This document shows, one piece after another, positions 34,455 through 42,892 of a stretch of 64,000 bases of DNA. The notes under the pieces were generated by a model, which worked only from the letters and a program-made list of their open reading frames with translations, made no database searches and was not told where the DNA came from. Source of the DNA: Comamonadaceae bacterium. GTDB lineage: Bacteria; Pseudomonadota; Gammaproteobacteria; Burkholderiales; Burkholderiaceae_C. The translations under genes were made by a program, and so were the position numbers. Position 1 is the stretch's first letter; the number at the start of each line of letters is the position of its first letter. The DNA lies in NCBI GenBank assembly GCA_947455465.1, contig CANGNS010000006.1:62001-126000 (forward strand). Reading direction: 5' to 3'.

Positions 34455-35297
34455 TCAGGCCAGATCGGTGAAGGACTTGAGTTCCACCAGGTCCGGGAAG
34501 TTGCCGCTGCGTTTACCTTGGAAGGCCATGACGGCCTCGCCGACATGGCGGTTGCTCCAGATGGCCGCTTGCAACCAGCCCATTTGCTTGAGCGACTCGT
34601 CTACCGTGTGGTCACGCGCATAGTGCACCGCTTGCTTGGTACCCCAAATAGCCACCGGCGGCTTGGCGGCGATCTCTTGGGCGCACTGCAAGGCGGCCGC
34701 CACCGTTTGCTCAGGCGTGTCAAACACGGCATTGAGCAGGCCATAGCCCAGCGCTTTTTCGGCGCCCATGCGCCGGCCGGTGTAGGCCAGCTCTTTGACT
34801 ACCGCCAGGGGCACCAGCTTGGGCAGTCGCTGCAAGGTGCCCACATCGGCCACCATGCCGATATTGATTTCCTGGATGCAGAAAAATGCGTCTTTGCTGC
34901 CGTAGCGGATGCAGCAGGCGGTCACCATGTCCACTGCGCCGCCAATGACGCCACCTTGCAAAGCCGCGATCACCGGGATGCGCAGGGTTTCCAGCTTGGT
35001 GAAGGTGGCCTGCATGGCGGACAGGTTGTCGAACATGGCGGCACGGCCTTCGGGCGACTGGTCGTCCATCTGGATGGCGCCGGCAAAGGTGTCCAAGGCC
35101 ATGCCAGCGCTGAAATGCTTGCCGGTGCTGCTAATGACCAGCACCCGCGCGGTATTGCTTTTGTGTAAATCGCTCAGTACGGTGTCTAGTTCGGCCCAAA
35201 AGCGCGGGCCCATGGTGTTGAGGGCCTCGGGGCGGCTGAGCACCAGATGGGCGATGTGGTTCTCAATCGTCAGGGAAAAGCAGTGCATTGCGGTCAT
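34455..35297 (-). CDS. Enoyl-CoA hydratase/isomerase family protein
   Basis: A 280-residue crotonase-fold enzyme. The N-terminal LVLSRPEALNTMG, the oxyanion-hole region HFSAGMALDTF, and the central ALQGGVIGGAVDMVTACCIRYG are visible. The acidic residue pattern in AFFCIQEINIGMVADVGTLQ resembles dienoyl-CoA isomerase-type members rather than classical hydratases; the substrate is unknown. ATG 35297 has AAGGAG ten bases upstream and lies 35 bases inside the end of dinB, so the two genes overlap and are probably coupled. Confidence 0.87.
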   Translation of the reverse strand: MTAMHCFSLTIENHIAHLVLSRPEALNTMGPRFWAELDTVLSDLHKSNTARVLVISSTGKHFSAGMALDTFAGAIQMDDQSPEGRAAMFDNLSAMQATFTKLETLRIPVIAALQGGVIGGAVDMVTACCIRYGSKDAFFCIQEINIGMVADVGTLQRLPKLVPLAVVKELAYTGRRMGAEKALGYGLLNAVFDTPEQTVAAALQCAQEIAAKPPVAIWGTKQAVHYARDHTVDESLKQMGWLQAAIWSNRHVGEAVMAFQGKRSGNFPDLVELKSFTDLA

Positions 35298-36474
35298 CGG
35301 GGATCTCCTTGTCTGAGGGCAATAGCTTAGCTTGCTCCGCCGGCAGCAAAGACCCGACCCTGACACCGAGGAGACGCAGGCGCTTTTGCAGCGGCGCGCG
35401 CTTGAGGCTCTGGCCGGCCGCCTGGCGGATCTCCTGGGCCTGTGCGGTGTAGTGGTCCAGCGTATGGTCGCGGGTGGCGATCTGAAAATCGGCGTAGCGC
35501 AGCTTCACACCAATGGTTTTGCCCACATAGCCTTTGCGCTGCAAATCGGCGGCCACTTGTTCGCACAAGCGGGTGAAGATGGTGCCCAGCTCGGCGCGGT
35601 CGCGCACCGCGTCCAGGTCGCGCTCAAAGGTGGTCTCGCGGCTCATGCTGATCGGCTCGCTCTCGGTGACCACCGGGCGGCTGTCGCGGCCCCAGGCGGC
35701 GTCATGCAGCCATGCGCCGGTTTTGCTGCCAAAAACTTCTTTTAACCACAGCGGCTCGGCCTGCGCCAACTGGCCGATAGTCTGAATGCCATGCTTTTGC
35801 AGCTTCTCGTCCGCCTTGGGGCCGATGCCATTGATCTTGCGGCAGGCCAGTGGCCAGATCAGGGGCTGCAGGTCTTCGTCCAAAACGATGGAAATACCAT
35901 TGGGCTTGTTAAATTCGCTGGCCATTTTGGCCAGCAGCTTGTTGGGCGCCACGCCGACCGAGCAGGTCAGGCCGGTGTCCTCAAAAATCGCTTTTTGGAT
36001 CAGGCGCGCCAGCACCCGCCCGCCTTCGCGCTGGCCACCGGGCACTTCGGTAAAGTCGATGTACACCTCGTCCACCCCCCGGTTTTCCATCAGCGGGGCG
36101 ATGTCGGTGATGATGGATTTGAAGCGCTGCGAGTAATGCCGGTACTGCGCAAAGTCCACCGGCAGCAGCACCGCTTGCGGGCACAGCTTGGCCGCTTTCA
36201 TCAGGCCCATGGCCGAGCCCACACCGAACTGGCGCGCCGCGTAGGTGGCGGTGGTGATGACGCCGCGCCCGGTGTAATCGCGCAGCAGCGGAAATTCGGA
36301 AACCGCGATGTCGTGCAGAGCGCGGCTGGTATCTCCCAGCATCAAGTCTTCATCGATCTTGCGCCGCCCGCCACCGATCACCACCGGCAAGCCCTTGAGC
36401 TGCGGGTAGCGCAGTAACTCCACCGACGCGTAAAACGCGTCCATATCCAGGTGGGCGATGCGGCGCAAAGACAT
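35263..36474 (-). CDS. dinB: DNA polymerase IV
   Basis: A 403-residue Y-family translesion polymerase. The opening HLDMDAFYASVELLRYP carries the first catalytic Asp, and GVDEVYIDFTE carries the second acidic pair (D and E). The SVGVAPNKLLAKMASEFNKP palm/fingers motif, the helix-hairpin-helix KINGIGPKADEKLQ and a little-finger domain follow. There is no clear beta-clamp motif at the extreme C-terminus. It synthesises across damaged DNA, usually under SOS control; no convincing LexA box was found upstream, as the alpha-hydroxy-acid gene ends only 31 bases away. Confidence 0.94.
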   Translation of the reverse strand: MSLRRIAHLDMDAFYASVELLRYPQLKGLPVVIGGGRRKIDEDLMLGDTSRALHDIAVSEFPLLRDYTGRGVITTATYAARQFGVGSAMGLMKAAKLCPQAVLLPVDFAQYRHYSQRFKSIITDIAPLMENRGVDEVYIDFTEVPGGQREGGRVLARLIQKAIFEDTGLTCSVGVAPNKLLAKMASEFNKPNGISIVLDEDLQPLIWPLACRKINGIGPKADEKLQKHGIQTIGQLAQAEPLWLKEVFGSKTGAWLHDAAWGRDSRPVVTESEPISMSRETTFERDLDAVRDRAELGTIFTRLCEQVAADLQRKGYVGKTIGVKLRYADFQIATRDHTLDHYTAQAQEIRQAAGQSLKRAPLQKRLRLLGVRVGSLLPAEQAKLLPSDKEIPDDRNALLFPDD

Positions 36475-36505
36475 GCCGGATGCGGCCAGGCAGGTGCCCA
36501 GGCCT

Positions 36506-37660
36506 TCAGGCTTGCGGGAAAGTGCCCGGCAGCAAAATCGACTTGTCTACGTTTTGGAGCTGGGTGTGCCCGCAAAAAGCCATGGTGATGTCCAGCTCTT
36601 TGTGGATGATCTCCAGCGCCTTGGTCACGCCCGCCTCGCCCATGGCGCCCAGGCCGTAGACCATGGCGCGGCCGATCAAGGTGCCGCGCGCGCCCAAGGC
36701 CCAGGCCTTGAGCACGTCCTGCCCACTGCGGATGCCGCCGTCCATCCAGACCTCGATCTGGTCGCCCACTGCCTCGACGATGGGCGGCAGCGCGTGGATG
36801 CTGGACTGCGCGCCGTCCAGTTGGCGCCCGCCGTGGTTGCTGACCACGATGGCGTCGGCGCCGCTTTGCACGGCCAGCTTGGCGTCCTCCACGTCCTGGA
36901 TGCCTTTGAGAATGAGCTTGCCACCCCATTGTTCCTTGACCCAGGCCACATCGGCCCAGGACAGGCGCGGGTCAAACTGCTCGTTGGTCCAGGAGGCCAG
37001 GGAGTTCATGTCGCTCACCGCTTTGACGTGGCCCACCAAGTTGCCAAAAGTATGCCGGCGCGTGCCCGCCATGCCCAGACACCAGCGCGGCTTGGTCAGC
37101 AGGTTGACGATGGTCGAGAGGGTCGGTTTGGGCGGTGCGGTCAGGCCGTTTTTGAGGTCTTTGTGGCGCTGGCCGATCACTTGTAGGTCCAGGGTCAGCA
37201 CCAAGGCGTCGCAGCCGGCTTTGCGGGTACGCTCAATCATGTTCACCATGGCCTGGCGGTCGCGCATCATGTAGAGCTGGAACCAAAACGGGCGGCTGGT
37301 GTGCGCGGCCACGTCTTCGATGGAGCAAATGCTCATGGTCGATAGGATAAAGGGGATGCCAAACTTCTCGGCCGCCCGGGCGGCCTTGATTTCGCCGTCG
37401 GCGCTTTGCATACCGGTCAGGCCCACCGGGGCGATGGCCACCGGCATCTTGACGTCCACGCCCACCATGCGCGTGGCGGTGCTGCGGTTTTCCATGTTGA
37501 CGGCTACGCGCTGGCGCAGCTTGATGGCCTGGAAATCTTCGCTATTGGCGCGGTAGGTGCCCTCGGTCCAGCTGCCCGAGTCGGCATAGTCATAAAACAT
37601 GCGCGGCACGCGCTTTTGCGCCAAAACGCGCAGGTCTTCGATATTGGTGATGACAGGCAT
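36506..37660 (-). CDS. FMN-dependent alpha-hydroxy-acid dehydrogenase (L-lactate dehydrogenase type)
   Basis: A 384-residue FMN enzyme of the LldD/glycolate oxidase family. The FMN barrel starts with MFYDYADSGSWTEGTYRAN; the catalytic His-Gly-Gly-Arg block is VVSNHGGRQLDGA (~270), and the FMN phosphate site is WMDGGIRSGQDVLKA. The length and the LTLDLQVIGQRHKDLKNG segment fit L-lactate dehydrogenase LldD or a relative oxidising other L-2-hydroxyacids. It forms a possible L-form counterpart to the D-type enzyme at 24793. ATG 37660 is chosen; the longer frame runs through the tRNA region and is an artefact. Confidence 0.88.
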   Translation of the reverse strand: MPVITNIEDLRVLAQKRVPRMFYDYADSGSWTEGTYRANSEDFQAIKLRQRVAVNMENRSTATRMVGVDVKMPVAIAPVGLTGMQSADGEIKAARAAEKFGIPFILSTMSICSIEDVAAHTSRPFWFQLYMMRDRQAMVNMIERTRKAGCDALVLTLDLQVIGQRHKDLKNGLTAPPKPTLSTIVNLLTKPRWCLGMAGTRRHTFGNLVGHVKAVSDMNSLASWTNEQFDPRLSWADVAWVKEQWGGKLILKGIQDVEDAKLAVQSGADAIVVSNHGGRQLDGAQSSIHALPPIVEAVGDQIEVWMDGGIRSGQDVLKAWALGARGTLIGRAMVYGLGAMGEAGVTKALEIIHKELDITMAFCGHTQLQNVDKSILLPGTFPQA

Positions 37661-37781
37661 AGTGCACTCGGGCTGTAATTTCGATGCGCCATGGTAGCGG
37701 GCCGGGACGGGCCACCGCGTGAAAAGCACGGGGGCGGGCCTGAAAAATTTGATGGTCGACCGGCTGCACAGGCAGCGTCGC

Positions 37782-37816
37782 AAAAAGAAACGCCCCAGGG
37801 CCCGCAAAAGGGGCGC
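37782..37816 (-). terminator. Intrinsic terminator of tRNA-Leu
   Basis: On the minus strand, just after the tRNA 3' end, CGCCCC (complement of 37810-37815) and GGGGCG (complement of 37791-37796) pair and are followed by a T-rich tract TTTCTTTTT (complement of 37782-37790). Position and form fit a Rho-independent terminator of the tRNA transcript. Confidence 0.7.
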
Positions 37817-37834
37817 TGAGGCGTACTTGAATCC

Positions 37835-37919
37835 TGGTGCCCGGGGCCGGAATCGAACCGGCACGCCTTGCGGCGGGGGATTTTGAGTCCCCTGCGTCTA
37901 CCAATTTCACCACCCGGGC
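37835..37919 (-). tRNA. tRNA-Leu (anticodon CAA)
   Basis: An 85-nt class II tRNA. The acceptor arms GCCCGGG/CCCGGGC pair with discriminator A and an encoded CCA. The D-loop reads TGGTGAAATTGGTAGACGC, the anticodon stem GGGGA/TCCCC encloses CTCAAAA (anticodon CAA, reading UUG), a long variable arm follows, and the T arm GCCGG-TTCGATT-CCGGC is normal. It is a single gene between the alpha-hydroxy-acid dehydrogenase and the potassium-channel locus. Confidence 0.96.
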
Positions 37920-37939
37920 AGTGTGCAGCGAAGCGCCGG

Positions 37940-37945
37940 ATTATG
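37940..37945 (-). promoter_or_regulatory. -10 element candidate of tRNA-Leu
   Basis: CATAAT on the minus strand lies about 20 bases upstream of the tRNA 5' end, a normal distance. No good -35 was found at 16-18 bases. Confidence 0.35.
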
Positions 37946-38173
37946 ACACAGCCCAAAGTGCGCCGGTCCGCCGCCGCCTGGCTTGCTGGCGCGGGGTCAG
38001 GCCGGCACCGTGGGGCCGCACACTGATTTCTTGCCAGGGGAAAACCTTTGCGCTTAGACCGACTGTGCGGCTGGTATGCGCGTCTGGGTTGATCCGAGTG
38101 GGCCTGGCCAGTACAGCGCAAGCCTTGGACACAGACCTTAAAGGCGCGCGCCATAGGCGACGCGGCGAAGCCT

Positions 38174-39039
38174 TCAAACCGGGTAAATGTCGTCGATTCG
38201 ATGCAGGTCGATGGATGATTGGCCGGTGAATGGGTCTTCGGTAAACATGTCCTTAAACCGATGCCCCCACCGGATGTCAGTACAACGATAGGCGTAGTTC
38301 GCGTGGACGGTTTGCGAAATAGTTTCATCCAAGCCGTTGATGGTCGCCACCAGGGCAATATCGGAATTTAGCAAAGATTCCTCAGTCTGGCCAAACAGCG
38401 GACTTCCCTTCACGATCGGATGAAAAATCAACCAAGTCAAAGACAGCATGGGGTGACGGCTACGAATCAGTGCAAGGTCGTAAATGCGCCGAATACTCAG
38501 TCCCTCTGGGCTGGTCTCGCGCATGAATAAACTGAGCGCAATCTCTGCGCCAATAATGGTATTTTTTCGTTCATTGGCGACGCGAATCATCAGGGTGGGA
38601 ACGCCTTCAAAATCTGCGATGACCGCGGTGTTACTGAAAATAATGCGCGACCGCGGAATCGACAGCCTTGCAAAAGCGATTGCCGCAAAAACTCCCAAAC
38701 CCAGCAAACCTACCATCGCCTCGATGGTGACCAGGACGTCGGCGTAGAGTGTTTGCGGAAACTTATTGCCATAACCAATGGTGGCCAGTGTCTGTACGCT
38801 AAAAAAGAAGTATTCCCAATAGGATGCGCCGTTAAGGCCACCAATGGCGTTGTCACCCAGGTAGTACAGCAGCCAAACGTGGCGTTGATTAAAACAAATG
38901 CTGCGGCAAAAACAGAAAAATAGGCCGTCCAACCCATTGAAACGACCGAATGGTAGAGGTCGACCCGGCTGTTGGAGGTGACTTCAATGGTCGATCCGCG
39001 AATGAGATTTTTCTTGGTTTTTTTGCGCGAAAAAATCAT
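38174..39039 (-). pseudogene. Inward-rectifier (KirBac-type) potassium channel gene with a frameshift
   Basis: The reading from ATG 39039 gives a cytoplasmic basic N-terminus, the slide-helix/outer helix start DLYHSVVSMGWTAYFSVF and FVLINATFG; it then leaves frame near 38873-38877. The rest continues in the frame ending at 38174: WLLYYLGDNAIGGL, the pore with filter TIGYGN (~residue 105), the inner helix LLGLGVFAAIAFARLS and the cytoplasmic immunoglobulin-like Kir domain. One missing base after TTT restores a FxLLYYLG joint. KirBac filters are usually TxGYGD; here N replaces D. Pseudogene, programmed shift or sequence error are all possible. Confidence 0.8.
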
Positions 39040-39331
39040 GGGATTTACATTATTGGAGAACTTAGACAGGCTTTTTCTGAACTAGTGGCCCGCTTTACCC
39101 TTCCCAGCAAAGTCGCTTGGGCTAGCAAAAAGTCAATACATCCGGAATCTTTATTGGCCGCAGGGTGCAGTTGGAGTAATCAACTTTCACATGCAAATAT
39201 GTGTGCCTGAATTTTCGCAATAAATCGCTCATTGAGCTTGCGCCAGTGGTTTACCGTATAGGCCACTGACCTGCGTGACCAATCCCCAGGCCGTCGCCCG
39301 GGGTATGAAAATTGATTGGGGTCCGCCGTAA

Positions 39332-40639
39332 TTACTTGCTGGCAGCGATAGTTTCGGCGGCCATGCGCTGCAAAGAGGCGGCATTGGTGGGCGAGATGCC
39401 CAACTCTGCAGCCACGGCATCGGTGGAGCCCAGTGTCGTGGGGTTCACGCCGGTGATCGTTCCAAAGAGGACCAAAGCGGCAAGATAAGAGCCATACACG
39501 CTGGGGTGCGTGCGGTCTATCCACCACAGATCGACCGGGTTACCGCCGGTGTCATAGGTGCCTTGGGCGTTATAAAAGCCGGATGCTTTGGCCAGGCCAT
39601 TGTCTACCGTGCGCTGGAATGCTTCGCCTACGGGTGCCACACCCTTAATTTTGGGGTTCGAGGTGGCAAGCGACTTAAAGGCATCGCGCATGTCGTTGGT
39701 CATGTCCCGCAAATTGTCGGCAGTTTGGGCCTTGCTGGTGTAATAAATCGTATTTTGGCCCGTGGCGGCGCTTCCGTTGGCCCCGGTGGAGCAGGTGGGG
39801 TCCACTTTAGGCGCGCCGTTCATCGTTGTCAGGTCAGCGGCGGTGCACAGGTGCGGCTCGACCATGTCGGGGCGAGCCCAGGTTTGGTACAAATAAATAC
39901 GCGCGTCCGGATTGGCATTGGTATTATTTGGAATATCGCGAACCGTTGTACAGTTGCCTGAACTCAAACCTGGCCCAGGGACTGTGGCCGTAACGGCTGT
40001 GGTGCAATTGGCCAGTCCACCAAATATATCGGCTTCGGTAGTGCTGCCGCCTTTGCCCACGGTGATGTAGTCGACTATTTTGTTTACGTAAGTGCGCCAG
40101 GAGACCGGATTTCCATTTTTAGCTTTGGCAGGTGACAGCGGCTCATCACTTTGGGCTTGTAAGACCACCACATTCCATTTATTTGAAGCAATATTCCCGC
40201 GCAAATCCCAATCCGCGTTGGCGGTATTGAGAAACTGCCCACGCATCGTGGCTGCATTACGGGCCGACATGGAGACGTTGTAGCGCAGGCCTGCAATATC
40301 AGTGAATTTCTTGAAAATACCGGGCACGCCGCCCCAAGGATGCGGCTCAAAGCAACCTACACCCGCCTGGGCGCAGGGTGAGGGCGGCAGGCCTGTCCCA
40401 ATGGGGTAACTATTGCCGCCCGAAGGGTTTTTATCATTAAAAGCAGCAGTTAAGTCAGAAATCGCCTTGGCGTTGTATTGCAGAGCAGGTGCGATGCGCG
40501 CAAAGGTATAACTATTGCCCACAAAAAGTATGTTGACGGGCTCGGGAAATGATCCTACTGCGACCGGCGAAGTCCCCCCGCCGCAGGCTGCAAGCAAAGA
40601 AAGGGAAAGTGCGGTGGTGATGGTTTGATGTCTTTTCAT
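39332..40639 (-). CDS. SGNH-hydrolase-like exported lipoprotein
   Basis: A 435-residue lipoprotein: the signal MKRHQTITTALSLSLLAACG has a lipobox ending at C19. The mature part has SGNH-like blocks: ILFVGNSYTF (nucleophile Ser in GNSYT), a later NVVVLQAQSDEP, and the terminal WWIDRTHPSVYGSYLAALVL with the Asp-x-x-His pair. Long Asn/Thr/Gly-rich insertions lie between. It could be an esterase or carbohydrate deacetylase acting in the envelope. The divergent neighbour at 40860 shares the first and last motifs. The start at ATG 40639 is set by the signal peptide. Confidence 0.72.
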   Translation of the reverse strand: MKRHQTITTALSLSLLAACGGGTSPVAVGSFPEPVNILFVGNSYTFARIAPALQYNAKAISDLTAAFNDKNPSGGNSYPIGTGLPPSPCAQAGVGCFEPHPWGGVPGIFKKFTDIAGLRYNVSMSARNAATMRGQFLNTANADWDLRGNIASNKWNVVVLQAQSDEPLSPAKAKNGNPVSWRTYVNKIVDYITVGKGGSTTEADIFGGLANCTTAVTATVPGPGLSSGNCTTVRDIPNNTNANPDARIYLYQTWARPDMVEPHLCTAADLTTMNGAPKVDPTCSTGANGSAATGQNTIYYTSKAQTADNLRDMTNDMRDAFKSLATSNPKIKGVAPVGEAFQRTVDNGLAKASGFYNAQGTYDTGGNPVDLWWIDRTHPSVYGSYLAALVLFGTITGVNPTTLGSTDAVAAELGISPTNAASLQRMAAETIAASK

Positions 40640-40859
40640 GGGGTATTGACTACGTGTAATGGTTATCGCTAAGCTTTTTAATTTGAGCATGGATGCCACG
40701 TGTCCCGGCTAGAGGGAAACCCTCGTTATGCCGGCAATGAAAGCCAGCCCTGTGGCATTTGCCAGTGAATCATGAAAAACATAGGCTGCAATTGGCGTGC
40801 TGGCAGCCTAGAATTTGCAGCAAATTGCACGATTCACCATTGTCGAAAGGCGCTTCCCC

Positions 40860-41666
40860 ATGAATACCTGGATGTATGCAAAAAGACTGCTAGCGATGTG
40901 CGCGGCTTTCGCCTCGATGCTTGTTATGGCGGAGTGGGCGCCCGCGAGGACGGAGCCCGGCCTTGCCCCGAAGGCCATATTGTGGGTCGGGCATAGTTTT
41001 TTTTATTACAACAACAGCATGCACAACCATTTCAGCCAGATTGTGCGTGAAGGCCTTCCCGGCCAAAGCGTTCGCAGTACGTCTGTCACGATTGGCGGCG
41101 CCGGTTTGGATTGGCACGATATGGAGTCCTTGTTAAGGCCGCAGGGTATTGGTCGCTATTCCTTTGTGGGTGACAACGAAATTGTCTTTAATAAATCAGG
41201 CAAGCAGTTTGACTCGGTCATCATGATGGACTGCAGTCAATGCCCTGTGCATCCGCAGTTGCAGCCTATTTTTCATGAATATGCAAAAAAGCATTCGCAG
41301 ACCATACTGCGCCATGGCTTACGTCCGATTTTGTTCATGACTTGGGCTTATAAAGATAAGCCGGCCATGACGCTGCCTCTGTCCGATGAATATACAAAGG
41401 CAGGGAATGAAAATGACGCTTTGGTCATTCCTGCGGGTCTGGCATTTGCCCTTTCGATTGCAAAGAAACCAGAATTGGAGTTATACCAAGCCGATAAACG
41501 GCATCCTAGTTTGGCGGGCACTTATTTGGCGGCACTCACCACGTTTTCAGCTTTGTATGGCAAATCCCCGGAGGGGATTCAATATGACGCAGGCCTTGGA
41601 AAAGAAACCGCGAGATTTCTTCAGCAAATAGCCTGGGAATCCACCCAGACGTACTTCAGGCGGTAA
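40860..41666 (+). CDS. SGNH-hydrolase-like exported protein
   Basis: A 268-residue exported protein with an N-terminal signal (about 1-30). WVGHSFFYYNN is the GDSL-like block with Ser, SVIMMDCSQCP is a central strand, and DKRHPSLAGTYLAALTTF carries the Asp-x-x-His element. It resembles the divergent lipoprotein at 39332-40639 in its terminal motif, so both belong to the same broad SGNH/DUF4886-like group. Substrate is unknown. ATG 40860 fits the signal peptide; the upstream frame to 40815 lacks support. Confidence 0.7.
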   Translation: MNTWMYAKRLLAMCAAFASMLVMAEWAPARTEPGLAPKAILWVGHSFFYYNNSMHNHFSQIVREGLPGQSVRSTSVTIGGAGLDWHDMESLLRPQGIGRYSFVGDNEIVFNKSGKQFDSVIMMDCSQCPVHPQLQPIFHEYAKKHSQTILRHGLRPILFMTWAYKDKPAMTLPLSDEYTKAGNENDALVIPAGLAFALSIAKKPELELYQADKRHPSLAGTYLAALTTFSALYGKSPEGIQYDAGLGKETARFLQQIAWESTQTYFRR

Positions 41667-41766
41667 GGTCCATCGAATGCCGTCGAGGGGAATGGCAGGT
41701 CTACGACCTACAAGAATTTTCCCTTCACAGCACGCCGGCAAGAGATGCCCAAAGAGCCCGCGCGCC

Positions 41767-42108
41767 TTAGCGCGACGAAGACGACGGTGGGGATCCAAAC
41801 AGCGCTTGAACGGTGGATTCGTCAAAGCCCTGCGATCGTGCAAAGTCGGCCAGGGTACTTACGTCGGGAACGGCGGCGTTGCTGGTGATTACGTTCATGG
41901 TCTTTCCCAAGGGGACGACCTGCAAACCGGCTTGGGCGCTTGGTAAGTCGCTGAGCCCTTGCTGCTGTGCCTTGAACATCTGCCCGGACATGACCTGGGA
42001 AAAATCACTCGCTGGCGATTTCGTATCCGGCTTTTTGGCGGCGGGCACCTTTTGCCCTGCACTGGGGGAAGCAGGTGTTGGCGTCAAATAGTTGAGTTTT
42101 GTTTCCAT
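41767..42108 (-). CDS. Small hypothetical protein, possibly related to flagellar hook-length-control N-termini
   Basis: A 113-residue soluble protein, rich in Pro/Ser/Lys at the start, with a helical C-terminal motif ADFARSQGFDESTVQALFG and a serine-rich end. That motif resembles segments I associate with long FliK-like proteins of betaproteobacteria, but the FliK C-terminal domain is missing and no flagellar genes are near, so it may be a fragment. The start is ATG 42108; the frame opens further to 42171. I do not recognise a definite family. Confidence 0.45.
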   Translation of the reverse strand: METKLNYLTPTPASPSAGQKVPAAKKPDTKSPASDFSQVMSGQMFKAQQQGLSDLPSAQAGLQVVPLGKTMNVITSNAAVPDVSTLADFARSQGFDESTVQALFGSPPSSSSR

Positions 42109-42247
42109 TGATTCACCATTATCGAAATTTGTACACGGTGTGGCGCGTCCTGAATATAAAGCAATATTCAAATGCCATGCCTACCGTGCCGCTATAGTGG
42201 TATTTTCTGATTTGTCAAGGTGACAACGCACATAGGTAACAGGTCGC

Positions 42248-42805
42248 ATGCGTCAAAAAATCATCCATACCGAACGACTCGAACTGCATCATATTGATGC
42301 GCCCGATCTGATCGCGCTTTATGAGGCGCAGGACGACCGGCCGGCTTTGGCTGGGTTAGATATTCAAAACCCGCACCGCGTGCTGCTGGAGTCTAAGGGG
42401 CCTTTGCATTGGCGGGTTCCCCAGGTGAAGCAGGACCCGGCTGTAAACCAATGGTTTGTTCGGTGGATTGTCCTGCGGGACACCCGAGTTATTGTTGGCA
42501 GTATTAGCTTTCATGGCCCGCCCGCTGACAACGGGATGATGGAAATTGGTTTGGGCATTGAACCGCTCTTTCAAAACCAAGGTCTGGCTAAAGAGGCGTT
42601 GCTGGGTATGTGGCGCTGGGTTTTGGAGTTTCCAAAAGTCCACATTTTGCGTTACACCGTGAGCCCGAACAATGCGCCGTCTATGGCGTTGATTAGGTAC
42701 TTTGGCTTCCCTTCGGTGGGTAGCCAAATCGACGAAGTCGATGGGGTGGAAGAAATCTATGAAATCGATCGGAAGGGATTTATCGCGCTGTGGGGCGCGC
42801 AATAA
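42248..42805 (+). CDS. GNAT family N-acetyltransferase (RimJ/RimL-like)
   Basis: A 185-residue acetyltransferase of the RimJ/RimL type. It opens IIHTERLELHHIDAPDL (typical TxRLxL start), has the core IGLGIEPLFQNQGLAKEAL with the acetyl-CoA loop QNQGLA, and ends with NNAPSMALIRYFGFPSVG. Members acetylate N-terminal amines of ribosomal proteins or small molecules; the specific target is unknown. No operon partner is apparent. Confidence 0.83.
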   Translation: MRQKIIHTERLELHHIDAPDLIALYEAQDDRPALAGLDIQNPHRVLLESKGPLHWRVPQVKQDPAVNQWFVRWIVLRDTRVIVGSISFHGPPADNGMMEIGLGIEPLFQNQGLAKEALLGMWRWVLEFPKVHILRYTVSPNNAPSMALIRYFGFPSVGSQIDEVDGVEEIYEIDRKGFIALWGAQ

Positions 42806-42892
42806 GTCTGCTCTTTCTCAGAGCGATTGGTTTCGTTCGGAATTCCACGGCGGTATTTGGTAGCCTGTAACCAGCGCTGCGGGTGACAGGGC

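Noticed and set aside
36506-37864. Extended start of the alpha-hydroxy-acid dehydrogenase through the tRNA
   Set aside because: The extension would read through the tRNA terminator and part of tRNA-Leu; the family start fits ATG 37660.
38174-39039. Two separate genes at the potassium-channel locus
   Set aside because: The two frames encode consecutive parts of a single Kir fold, so one frameshifted gene explains both.
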